Below are positions 33,871-45,093 of a stretch of DNA of 64,000 bases, one piece after another. The notes under the pieces were generated by a model. That model ran no database searches. It had not been told where the DNA came from and saw nothing but the letters and a program-made list of their open reading frames with translations. Source of the stretch: Amorphophallus konjac (Eukaryota > Streptophyta > Magnoliopsida > Alismatales > Araceae); NCBI GenBank assembly GCA_022559845.1, contig JAHNEJ010001995.1:1-64000 (forward strand), written 5' to 3'. Position 1 is the first letter of the stretch. Each line of letters opens with the position of its first letter. The translations under genes and the position numbers were made by a program.

Positions 33871-35672
33871 ACACAGTCTGACTGCAACTTTTTGCCATGT
33901 GTATACATGTGCTCTGGTGCATGTTCTGCGGAACCTGGCGCCGCCCAGTCGCTTCGCCTTGGAAGGTTGATGGATCAGAGAGTGAAGGTAGAATATAGCT
34001 CTTGCTTTTGTTAGCAGAGGGAATACTTTGTTCTCCGTCGCTCTCAGTGGATGTGTTTGTTCTTTCTATGGTGCTGCATGTAAGAACTTAAAGATATGTG
34101 CCACAATGTATGTTAAAAACTCCTACTGGTTAGTCACTTGCATCCAGCTGATCAGTCGTCACCCTGCCTGCTCTTTTTGTTTGGAACAATGAGAGAACCC
34201 CAAGAATGATCTGTAGAACAGCACTCTTTATAGTCCATAACCAAGCTAGACTGAACAAAAATGTACAAAATGGTATAACCCCTTTACAGAAGTGAGTGCT
34301 TGGGTTAGCAGTTTTCATAGAAAGCAACTTGGTAAATGATGGCTCGGTAAATGATGAAATAATAATCTCTTTTTGACTTCAAAGCTGGGATGGAGAATCA
34401 AATATACTCTTGGACAGGTCTCGGGGTGGGGGCGGGGCTGACATCCGCCGGTATAAACATCAACGGAGGGGAATGCTGTCCTGCGATATATAGGGCCTTG
34501 AATACCCCGAGAGGTTAACCCACATGCTCCACTTGTCTCACTTTGATTCGTGTTGGATTTTAGAGGAACATGCCAGAATATGTTCCTCTTTGACATTGCT
34601 GCTGATCATAGGAGATTAATTATGTTCCATCAATCGTTAGAAGAATTTTTTGTTAGAATATAGTACAAGTGTGAACTTGTACTAAAAATGTTAAATCCAT
34701 GTTTTGAGTGGAGGTCAAAGACTCGCTTCCTCTCCTTTTTCTACCCTCAGTTCCCCCTTTCCTCTTCGAGCCCTCTATACTCGTTTTTATCGAGCACAGC
34801 AATCATTTTCTATGCTCAAAATATAGGTATCAGAACTAGTACTCGAAAACAGATTGGAACATAAAATTGTTACTCTATCGTGCATCGGTCGTGTCGATCG
34901 TCGATTGGTACGATTTAGTATGGATGATATGGAATGTACCGTATCAATTCGTCGGGCGTTGATCTTCGTCTAATTATTTTAAGAGAGGTCATTGTACACC
35001 GAAAGTTGTACATTATCTCCCAATTTTTTTCTTTCTTTCACCGAGTTTAGTGCTATAACTGTAAAGGATTATAAGGCCATGGATGGAATACTTTTGTCAC
35101 ACATCCAGAAAGACTCATCATTCCAATGTTGTGCACTCTTTGGGCCACATAACAAGAAACTCCTATTTCTAAGACGACAGTTCTTTCGTATGGAATGCAG
35201 TTTTGGACATCTACATACATACTTTTAATCGGATGGTCACGGTGATCCTTCATGAAACTCTTGAGGGGGCAGAAGAGAATGTTCTGTATACTTCTCGGTC
35301 TTTCTCTATAAATGATGTTTATAGCTACCCTGGGAACAGGACGTATCCAATATTTCATTTCAGTTTGGTTTGGGCTACTACAATGGAGGTGAAGAAAAAG
35401 AGATGTATGGAAAAGATTGTCCGCTCTGTGGGCATAGCAGCAAAAACGCATGGATTTAGAGTTTGGAACTGAAAATATTCTCATAGACTCCTCTATAAAA
35501 TTATAAATATGACAGAACTAACAAATCTGTTGAACCTACCCTCACCCTACATTTTCTGTATAATGTGTATATTGGAGCAGGCCAACAATAAAGGTTAGAA
35601 CTTCCACCGGACATGCATGCCCTTTGTGCTGGGTCGATCCGGAAGGCCAGGTGGGAGGAAGAATTAAAATGC
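33871..35672. other. ROP 3' flank and intergenic DNA
   Basis: The ROP 3' UTR must start at 33,871; no textbook AATAAA polyadenylation signal is obvious within 250 bp, so its end is not placed. The remaining ORFs (for example 34,315-34,596 and 35,053-35,484) overlap on opposite strands without domains. I see no second gene. Confidence 0.45.
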
Positions 35673-35814
35673 CATATATGTTTAGTTTTTTTTTTGAACA
35701 AGAAGAAAGTAACTTTCATTATACATATAGCATGGAATGCAGAATTCCCACCCAAATAAAATAGAGGATAACAACAGCAAAACATCGGGCTCAGACTTTG
35801 GAGAGGGGGGTTTC

Positions 35815-36640
35815 TGTAGCCCATTTAAGAGCAGGCCGAACTAGGTCCAACAAGACCAAACGAGGCTCAGCTCACCTAACTGACCGCCCCGCCGGGCCCA
35901 CTTAGCATAAAAGCCCAATAAGATCACTCGGGATCAAGCACTTCCTCGACGGTCATTAGGCTCGGAAGACCCGAGCGTCGGTCCGGTCGGAGGAAGACCC
36001 ACACCCGATCTATCCCCTCGCCGGGATAAAGGCTAGCGCTCAGCGCCCACTCCGACCGACTCTCACCCGAGCTATACCTATCGCCCGGACAGGGTTGGCA
36101 CTCTTCATACTTGGGTCGACCGACGATTGCTTATCCACGCTGCCATTGAGAGCCCTTTATGAGCAGGAGTTCACAAGGATAAGGGACCCACGACCCCTCA
36201 AGGCTATAAAGATCTCACGATGAGGACGTAAAGAGCCCACGTTGAGGATGTAACTCCCGCCTGAAACTCCTCAACTTACGGGACTCATGAGGCTAGCGCA
36301 CTATTTAAACCTGGGAATCCGTCCGGCGAAAGGTAAGGCCAACACACGCCTACACTCCCTGAGTAGGAACCACTTCACCACCTTGGTGGAGAGAGATCTC
36401 GTGTATCTCCTTCTTCCTCCCTTCATAGCTTCCACCACTGCTCTGCTGACTTAGGCATTTGAGGGTTTTTCTCAGGGATTCATCCCCTGGGCCCCCTGAT
36501 CCGTTTTCCTTCCTTGCAGTTCACTGTTCGGTGATCATTTTCTCCAGCTCAAGATCAGCGCGAGATCGCCCCTCCTCAGACCTCATACAGATAAACAAAG
36601 AAAAAGTACGGCAGAGCTCGAACACTCGACACCCATGGGA
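35815..36640 (+). mobile_element. LTR-like segment
   Basis: Begins TGTAGCCCATTTAAGAG, is GC-rich with paired words (ccgagcgtcggtccggtcgg), has a TATA-type CACTATTTAAACC at about 36,299, then a leader-like stretch with CAGGGATTCATCCCCTGG. No matching TSD or partner LTR found, so the edges are approximate. Confidence 0.35.
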
Positions 36641-37110
36641 GAGGTGAATCCCCAACTTACACGGACGTAGATGGTCCAACTGGAAGAAGTTGTTGTTCAC
36701 AGTCGAGCAATTGTGAGTCTTGAGACATTGATGATATCTCGGAATATGTACATTGGAGATACACGGAGTAAGCTCGCCAACACGAGACATCCAACTAAAC
36801 AGAGGCGTGTCCAAGGTGATCTTCATCCGTGCGTAGATCCTGTAAGTTCTGAAAGATCTCGAGATATAGCGAAGTCGTGGCATGAAATCAACTTGAGGCC
36901 ACTTCATAGGTCGGGCAGCCAAGTCTGGAGGAGTTTGAACAGGCAAATAGGAGGCACCAAAGAGACATAAGAGCTGCTATCGAAGTGGTCACTAGGTAAA
37001 GGGAGGGGCAGATCTTGTCAAAACGGGATAGCAAAGGTTGCAGTGGGGGAGAGATGAGAGAAGTCGAGAGCCGAAAAGCGGGTAACCGATCTGAAAGAAG
37101 GGTAGAGGTA
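36641..37110. other. unassigned sequence within the insertion block
   Basis: No recognisable coding domain; overlapping ORFs on both strands cancel each other as evidence. Confidence 0.35.
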
Positions 37111-37812
37111 AGGAGATGCTATGGGAACAAGGGGTGATGAGGCAAAGGGATGAAGGTGATGATCATATCTATGGAGGAATAGAGGGAGATCGTTTGTGGG
37201 GAAGACAGAGGGGCTGGGGAAGGGGGAATCACAAAAATCAGTCGATTATCCAGTAAAAAGTGATTGGTGGATGGACAGGGAGAGAAGAGTAAGCGGGCGA
37301 AGAAGGGAGCCAATGGCAAGGAGGGGAGGGAGAGCACGGGCGAGGGAAGGTTGTGAACCTGAGGGGTAGAAGAGACGCTGGCGAGAGAGGTGGGGGGAGG
37401 GGAAAACGAGATATGACTATAGGTGGGGAAGCAAATCAGAGGATGGGGAAGCGAGGGATGGGGAGCGAAAGATGGAAGGGGGGTGGGGGAGGAAACGCCG
37501 AAACAACAAGGTGGTGGGGGAAGGCGGAGGGAGGATGGCGGGGGAGGGTGGGGCAGGAGGGGGATGACGGAGAAGAAAAAGGGGGGGGGGACAAGAGAAG
37601 GGTTAGGGGGCAAACCTGAAGGAGATGGGGGGGAGTTTCCGACGGGAGTTCCCCCCACCTGACGTTCCACCGGAGAAAGCACCGATGAGAGAGCCACCGG
37701 AGAGATCCGGCGAGGATACCAGCGCATGGGGCGGTGAGAGTTCTGAGAATAGGTGAGGGCTCCCACCTACCCCCGGGGGTGGTTGATAACGGGGGGGCAT
37801 ATATGTTTAGTT

Positions 37813-38214
37813 GGAAATTGTATATTACACTGGACGGTCGATGGGAGAGACTTGGATGATGCCATGGGAGATGCGCCCTCCCCCCCCACCCCACCCTTCT
37901 GTCAGATCTAAAAGATTAACACACTGTAAAGCAAAGCCCTTAGTCCCGCTCAATTTATTTCAGATTTATCCCAATATTAATTTATTTTTAATTCAAATTT
38001 AACACATTTTTTATTTTAACAAGGGCGGATTTAATTAACAAATCTACTTAAAATTGGGTTAATCCATATTCACTTATCCCACCAAATTCACTTAAAATTG
38101 GGTTAACCTGGGCTAATTTAGTGCAGAAAAATATTCTTTTGCCCTCACTCTTTGTCCCTCGCTCACTTTTCTCTACCCCTCGCATATTTTTATGAGAATT
38201 AACTCAAAGACTAT
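37813..38214. other. AT-rich intergenic spacer
   Basis: Contains two copies of cttaaaattgggttaa (38,048 and 38,091) and otherwise nothing identifiable. Confidence 0.5.
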
Positions 38215-38988
38215 TGTAGCGGTAGGAAAATGGTTCCTAAGCCACATACCACCTTCTCTATTTATTTGTTGGGGAAGTCGTCTCGCGCCCATGGATGCCT
38301 GCACACACCAAGAAACCAGAAGGGCATCAGAAGGAGTCCCGGGTGTTACCCCAGGGGACAACCCTCTGATGCATAAGTCAGCAAGGGATTAATGAGCAAT
38401 AGAGAAGAGCAAGGTGAGAGAGAAGTAGGGGCCGTAGTCGTCGATCCAGGAGGCGTGTAGATCATCTGCATGCGTGCTCGCCGCTCCCAATGGGCTCTCG
38501 GAGAGTGCTCGTTGGGTGGTAAGGCTGCACAGGAGGAAGAAGCTCTCTGGATGTAGCAGACGTCCCTCTCGTCGTGGTTGCTAGTCGAGTTGCTCTCTTC
38601 TCAATAGGAAGCTCTGGGGCAGGAGTATCCTCATGCGTAGTAGCATGGAGTTTTTAGTAGAGGAATCTACCGTGCTCTTCTCTTCTGTCGATGTCCCTTT
38701 TATATGGGTTGTCCTGGAGCGAGGGCCTCATCCCTTGATAGGGAATGGTCCGTTTAGTTGGAGTAACGTTCCCCGCTATGTTGGCGGGAGTTTCCCGTTG
38801 GAGGGCGATAGCCCCGGCATCGGCCGGTCCCTGGGCGGGTCTTACGGCACCCATGGTGTGTGCTCGCCCGTTATGGGGTCAAGGCCAACGTCGTGGGGGG
38901 CAACGGTCGGTCGTCGGAGTGTCCTCCGGTGAGAACTACGCTTGGGTCGGCCTCATCGTGCATCGCGGAATCTGATGCTTGTAGACAC
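38215..38988 (-). mobile_element. LTR-like copy of the family ending at 22,817
   Basis: On the minus strand it has a CCATATAAAAGGGAC TATA box (about 38,695-38,705), a leader-like region, then AAATAAATA (about 38,255) and CGCTACA at 38,215. The segment 38,240-38,308 matches 22,724-22,790 inverted, sharing acgacttcccc, aataaata and gaaggtggta. The left (U3) edge near 38,988 (TGTCTACAAGC on the minus strand) is a guess; no TSD found. Confidence 0.4.
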
Positions 38989-39238
38989 GCTATTCCTGAC
39001 GTCCCTTAAGAAAATCTCATATTACTATACGACGCCCTGCAGCGGCTTTCGCATTTTTGAATCGCTTAACTGCTTCCTATTCTTGAGTCTTCTTCCGCCT
39101 TTTCAGCATCTGGAAATCGTCTCGTTGTGGCATTCGGACAGCATCAACACCAATCGAACGCACCGGAAGGTTCCGAAACCAGGAAAAATGTCTGGCAGGC
39201 GGCTGCCGACGCCTTTTCGGGGGACCCGGGGGGGTCTT

Positions 39239-39747
39239 CATGGAGGCGTCCAGGTCCTTGGATGCCTCCATGATTTTAATATATATATAAAGACAAAAAA
39301 TACATAAAAATAATAAATTAATGGAGGCGTCCAGGGGCCTGGACGCCTCCATGAAAACAAAATAATAAAAATAAATAATATTAATAATGATAAAAAACAA
39401 AACAAAACAAAAATAATATATTTAATGGAGGCGTCCAGGCCCATGGATGCCTCCATCAACTTGCCCACAGGTGCCCCCGTCCGACGGTCGGTTTGTCGTT
39501 TGAGAAAAGATCCAAATTTTGAAGACGTCCAGCCAACAGGATGCGCCCATTGATGAATCACAGGCGCCGATCAAAATCACGCGTTGTGCCAAACCGCGTG
39601 CGGCTTTCGGCGGGGGTTCAGTGGGCTTTTATGGAGACGTCCAGTTGCCCAACGCCTCCTTGAAAATATTTGAAATAAAAAAATAAAAATATAATAAAAT
39701 ATAATTTTTGCCCTGATGAAGGCGTCCAGGGTCCTGGACGCCTCCAT
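39239..39747. repeat. five spaced palindromes built on GGAGGCGTCC / GGACGCCTCC
   Basis: Near-perfect 31-34-bp hairpins at 39,239-39,272, 39,321-39,352, 39,425-39,456, 39,631-39,661 and 39,716-39,747. Each opens atggaggcgtccagg (or a variant) and closes with its complement. They are separated by 50-175 bp, mostly AT-rich, and stop about 12 bp before the TATA box. Confidence 0.93.
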
Positions 39748-39759
39748 CCTCCGGAGCCC

Positions 39760-39768
39760 TATAAATAG
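39760..39768 (+). promoter_or_regulatory. TATA box of the Tat-lineage LTR
   Basis: GCCCTATAAATAGAGACC, ideal plant TATA, directly downstream of the palindrome array. Confidence 0.7.
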
Positions 39769-40383
39769 AGACCCCCCCTCAGTCCGAGGGGAGCTTTTAA
39801 GAGGTCCGATAGGCTACCGGAGCCCAAAGGCTGCCGGAGTCATTTCTAATCCGTGGGGTCTTTTGTAGGGGGAGGTTCTGCCGGCTTCTTGGGTGCTCGC
39901 GCTCGCGAGAGGAAGGTCGTCTTCGTCCACTGCGCTTCCACGTCGTCCCTATGCTGCCGAAGCTCCACCGGATCTCGCCATCGGCACATCCAATAAGCCA
40001 ATTCTCTCCCCCTTCTTCTCCGTAGTTCTTCATCATTTCACATCCTCTATCTCCCTTCATAAGGGCGCCTTCTCTTATATACTTCTTGCATTCATCATCG
40101 CACTTTCCTCCTACTCGAGTCCGAGAGGGGTTTAAAACCACACCAACCAGGTGTGTGTTCTGTCACGATTTCGTTATTTTCTTCGTAAGGGATTGATACT
40201 ACACCGCCATTTTCTAATTCTGTTTACCTACTGTCTGTTATTTTGCAAGGGTAACCAAGGAAAGCCCTCTCCATCGGTCGGCTGAAGGGGGAGGAAGAAG
40301 CAACCCACCACTTCCTGCTAGTGAGGTAGGCACGATCATTTTCTTATTTTGGGGTCTTTGTCCCCTGGCGATCACATCATATT

Positions 40384-40790
40384 CTCGAGGCCGCGGCGAG
40401 TCACTTCCCCAATGGCCGTTTAAATTCCCGTTCTTTATATTCTCCTTATATTCTGTTATATTCTTATCTGCTCATATTCTCGAGGCTGTGACGAGTCATT
40501 TCCCCAATGGCCGTTTAAACTCCCGTTCTTTATATTCTCTTTATATCCTGTTATATTCTTATCTGTTCATATTCTCGAGGCCGCGGCGAGTCACTTCCCG
40601 TAATGGCCGTTTGAATTCTATCCTTTCTCTTGTATATCTTGAATTGCTGCTATATCTGCTATACTCTCGAGGCCGCGATGAGTCACTTCCCGCAATGGCC
40701 GTTTCAATTCTTGCTATTTGATTTCTGCACCATTCCCGTCCCCCCGAGGCCGCGGTGAGTCACTTCCTGCTATGGCCGTTTAACCCCCAT
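40384..40790. repeat. five to six degenerate tandem units in the U5/leader
   Basis: Units of about 75-105 bp, each with ctcgaggccgcggcgagtcac, ttccc, aatggccgttt and then an AT-rich tail with tatattct words. Starts near 40,385, 40,475, 40,571, 40,666 and 40,745. Confidence 0.85.
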
Positions 40791-41509
40791 ATCTTGCTAT
40801 ATTGCATTTGTCCCGCTCGCCCCGCCGGAGCAATCTCCCGTGGTGGCCCCTTCTCTTTTCTCTTATTTCTGTGTTGCAGCAAACAAAATGAGCCCGCGCG
40901 CTCTGCATTTTCGTTTCTCAAACTGCGTGACGTCGCTCATAGATTGGCGATCACGGTGGGACTTCTGTTGCTTTCTTTTAGTTACCCTTGCAATTTCTTG
41001 TGATTTGCTTTACTATCTCTTGTGTGTTGTTATATCTTGATTATTTCATTGTTCTGTTGTGCTCCATATATCTGTCAGCATTTCATTGCATACATCCATC
41101 CCTCTTTTCTATTCTTTTTCATTTTTTCTAAGGATCACCCTCTCTCAGTGAAGGAAGGACTCTCTGTTCGGGAATTCCTCTCGACGGACTAGAATCTCCT
41201 CCACTGGGACCTCCGTAAGTCCCCGACATCGAAGAATCTCCTCTTCGTTCACTGGGCTGGTTGTACCATTGAAGTTCCCCGGAGTTAGTCGACCCATTCG
41301 TGGTGAGACGAGAGCCCCTAGCTGACACGGCGGTGAAACAAAAATGAACTAGGGTCCCTATTTTGTGTGAACTTCGGATCTGGTTAAAAACACAAAAAAA
41401 ATCATCAAAATCAAAACACAAAAAAAGGGCGTAAAGGCATCCACTTGTTTGATAATCTCTGCTATTTGCTTGCTAGTATATGTTTTTACGTTCCGGGAAA
41501 ACTGTGAGC

Positions 41510-44500
41510 ATGGCTCACGAATCTTTTGAGGAAAATCACCCTAGTCGTGGTGAGTCAGTCGAGCCGCGAGTCCATGCTATGGACGCGGGTCCTTCTTATG
41601 AGCCCTCGCATGAGGTGCAGGTTATTGCAGGGGACACGTCCCCACCATAGGACATCTCCTCTTTGCTGGGCGTCCTCGCCAACACGGAGCTTACCTCTGA
41701 ACAGCTCCGGGCCCTGCAGGCCATTCTGAAGGGGAAATCTGTTTCCCCCGCCCCCCAGGAATCAACTCCGGCCATCGCACCTCTCCAAGAATCGATGCAT
41801 GCCATTCCATCTCCTTCACTGGCGCAAGCCATCCAATCTCCCTCGCTTCAAGGGCAAGAGAGCCAACAACCACCCTCGTTCCAGTTCCCTTCGTAATCTC
41901 AAACCCCCGTTGTTCCCCACATACCGCTTCAGCCGGGGCCAACTGTCGGTGGCCCGGCAGCTCCCTCTCATTCGGGGTTTCCCCCTCAAGTCTCCAGGAG
42001 ACATTTTCCTCCCCACTGGCAAGTGCCACCTTCACCTCCCGAGGAGCTCGCCCAATCGCTCCTCAACCGGTTCAATAGAATGGACGAACAGTTTCAGAAT
42101 TTGAAGAAAATGGTGGACGTGAAATCCACCTCGGAGGTTGCTTTGCCAATCCTTCCGGTCATCCATCTTCCTCCCTCCGAAATGCCCACGTACCGCAGGT
42201 ACAATGGCACTGGCAACCCCTTCATTCACCTCAAGGATTTCATGTATGAGTCCTCCTATTAGCAAAACGACCAGAGATTCCTGGCATACCTCTTTCGGAG
42301 GTCATTGGACGGTCCTGCGCTAGAGTGGTTCTATTCTTTGGAGCCCCGTGAGGCCGAGAATTTTAAAACAGTCCAGAGAAGGTTCTTGCAAAAGTATCGG
42401 GATAGGGTCGGTCCCTCTCTCTCCATTACTGACCTAGTGGCCGAAAAGATGAAGTCCGACGAGGATTTTGTCTGCTATGCTAATAGATGGAGGTCTCTGG
42501 CAGAAAGAATAAGAGATACCCTCTCGGAACCTGAACAAGTAAAGATGATTGTGTCCAATGCGACCCCAAAGTTCAGGCATGTCTTGGCCATGAATAAGCT
42601 CACCACCATGGAAGAGCTCTATGAAAGAGCCCGGTATATCCAGACCCAGTTAAAAGACTCCCCCATTATGAACATGTTTGAGCCGCCGAAGCCCAAGGTG
42701 GTCAGAAAAACAGGTACTGGTGTCCCAGGCGGAGCAACAGAAGGGGTCGTAACAAATGAGCAAGTGAGTGCGGTCAACAATGCCAACTATGCAGCCAACC
42801 CAAGGTTCCCACAAATGCCTCGACTTCCCCTCCAACCAGGTCCTTTCCCCTCTCGTCCTCCACCCCAAAATGATCCACCTCAGAACAACATGCCTCAATT
42901 ACTTCAACCCCAGCAACAACCTCGACCCCAGCAACAACAACCACCACTTCAGTACAACCAAGTTCCACCACCAGAAAATTACGGTCCCCCACAGCAACAA
43001 AGGAGGCCGATTGGTCCCAAGAGAGCCTATTACCCACCATTGCCAGAAACTCTGGCGGATATTTTCAACGCCCTCATGGCCTCAAACACACTCATCCTAC
43101 CCAGGGAAAGGCCCGTGTGGCCCCCGAATGTTGATACCTCCAGATACTGCGTCTACCACAGGCAACCAGGACACATAGTGGACAACTGCCTTCAGTTTAA
43201 AGATTACATCCACGATACGAATGATGAAGGCGGGATTGACTGGGATGAAATGAGGCGATACGTCGCCACTCTCAAGGCTAGGAGACCTCCTCCTAGGCCA
43301 CAGTTCCAGCAACAACAGCAGCAGTTACAACAGCAGCCACAGCAACAACCACAACAACAACAACAGCCTCAGCAGGCCCAACCACAACAGCTCAACATGG
43401 GCATAATCCAGAATCCATTACCGGAGCACCAACAGCCCAATCATCAGGTCAACTCCATCTCCTCCTTCCCGGAAGTCGGGAGAGAGCAGGTGTGGCACCC
43501 AGAAAGTACCTCTATTCTTTCTACCGCCAACCCTATCGTCATGCAACCCCCTCGCCTTGCCCGGGTAGCACCTCTCTCTCATCAACCCGCATCAGTACCA
43601 CCTTCACCATTTCCACTGCCATCACGCCCTCTCATTCGCACCCCAATGACCTATCAGCCAACACCCTTCATTACGCCCTCACACCCTCTCATCTTCTCTC
43701 ACTCCCCCACTTTACCATCCACCTCTACTGCATTTACCCCTATGCCTTCTAAGCCCCTTATCACCCGTCCACCGTACGTAACCCCGACTGTCTCCACCAT
43801 ACCACCGCCAATGCCTTCAAAACCACTCATCACCCACCATCCATCTCAAAACCATTACCCGCTTCAAACCCTACCCACTTCCACTTTGCCTCCACCTCCA
43901 CCTTCCAGACCCCTTATCCTTCATAACCTGTGTGATATCCCCTCTACCTCCACCATGCCTCCACCTAACAAACCCCTCATCAGAATCCCTGCTCCCATCA
44001 TCACCCCTGCTTCATCAACCATCCCTCCACCACTACCCCTCAAACCTCTGTTAAAACCCACTGTTACCCCTATAGAGGTACAAAAGCAGCAGGCAATGGT
44101 GCTCCGGAGTGGAAGGATTTTCCACAGGGTTTTCCCCCAGAACAGTCCGAATCTCGAGCAGTCTCGGCCAGAGAGGGACGATGGAGAACAACCGGAAAGA
44201 TCTATCCCTGGAACACAGTATGATCTGTTGAAACACTTGGACAAGACGCCTGCTCGGATCTCCATCTTGGAGCTGCTTCAGAGATCCACATCCCATCAGG
44301 CAGCCTTAATGGAGTATCTTCAAAAGGTCATGGTAAATGAGGACCTCCCTGTAGAAAAGATTTCTGCCGTCCTGACCCCAACGGACACGCAACCGGCCAT
44401 CATGTTCCACAACTACGAGCTCGCTCCCAAGGAAGCTCGGAAATATGCATTGTGTGTTTCAATAAAAATTAATGGGGTATCCATAAACCCATGCCTTGTA

Positions 44501-45093
44501 GACACGGGTGCGTCCATAAATGTGATCTCTATGAGCACCCTTCAGTTGTGTGGGGTCGAACAGGAATAGATAAGACCTTCTTCAATCACAGTCACGGCGT
44601 ATGACAATAGCAAAAGGCCGCCGCAAGGGATGATTATTCTGAGGGCAGAGCTAGGTCCTATGTCAGTCCCCACGGAATTCCATGTCCTCGACATGGACCC
44701 CACATTCAAGGCCATACTGGGTCGCCCCTACATTGAAGCCGTGGATGCTGTGCCTTCCACCAACCATCAGTGCTTGAAGTTTCCTTACAATGGAAGAATT
44801 ATTAAAGTAGTCAGCACACCTGTCCTTCACACGGTGGATGCTATCAACACCTCTATGCCCTCTGTTTGGCCGTCTCATCGGCCCATATTGTCATTGCTGG
44901 ACGTGTGCGATTCATCTCACATTCCGCTAGCACCAAAGAAGCCGATCAAGGCAACCACGCCATATCTCCTCTTTCACTCCAAAGGTTGGGAAATTATGAG
45001 GAACATCGGCTATCAACAGGGTAAAGGTTTGGGCGCACAGCTGCAAGGTAGGTTGAGACCACCAAAGGAGATTAGGCCGAATCGCAGGTTTGG
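41510..45093 (+). pseudogene. Tat-lineage gypsy gag-protease, four nonsense codons
   Basis: One frame from the ATG at 41,510 stays aligned for 3.58 kb without any frameshift, but is broken by TAG 41,648, TAA 41,894, TAG 42,260 and TAG 44,567. Gag core at 42,300-42,640 (GPALEWFYSL, QRRFLQKYRDR). Then a Gln-rich stretch, a zinc-knuckle variant CVYHRQPGHIVDNC (about 43,147), a second Gln-rich block (43,305-43,390) and a 600-bp Pro/Ser/Thr linker. After these come an aspartic protease with LVDTGASINVIS (about 44,497) and a G-patch-like segment GYQQGKGLGAQLQG (about 45,009). The product would form the particle and process it. The frame ends at 45,093, where a solo LTR is inserted. Tat lineage inferred from the long linker, the G-patch segment and the pol downstream. 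Confidence 0.85.

Larger units (their letters stand above)
35688..37797 (-). mobile_element. possible 5'-truncated non-LTR (LINE-like) insertion with 15-bp TSD
   Basis: The 15-mer CATATATGTTTAGTT occurs at 35,673-35,687 and exactly again at 37,798-37,812. Directly inside the left copy is a run of ten T, i.e. a poly(A) tail for a minus-strand element; a long TSD plus poly(A) is the hallmark of target-primed insertion. The right (5') part is C-rich on the minus strand, with a Pro/Ser-rich ORF of low complexity (37,119-37,766). No endonuclease or reverse transcriptase is seen. An LTR-like segment lies inside (35,815-36,640). LINE versus processed transcript is undecided. Confidence 0.45.
39000..41400 (+). 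mobile_element. 5' LTR and leader of a Tat-lineage gypsy element (edges approximate)
   Basis: A TATAAATAG box at 39,760-39,768 precedes about 1.7 kb of leader before the gag ATG at 41,510. U3 carries five palindromes (39,239-39,747). R-U5 carries repeated ctcgaggccgcggcgagtcac followed by ttcc..aatggccgttt (six forms at 40,384-40,780). I could not fix the LTR edges or a primer site; the right-hand LTR is beyond the window. The ORFs here are not credible. Confidence 0.6.
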
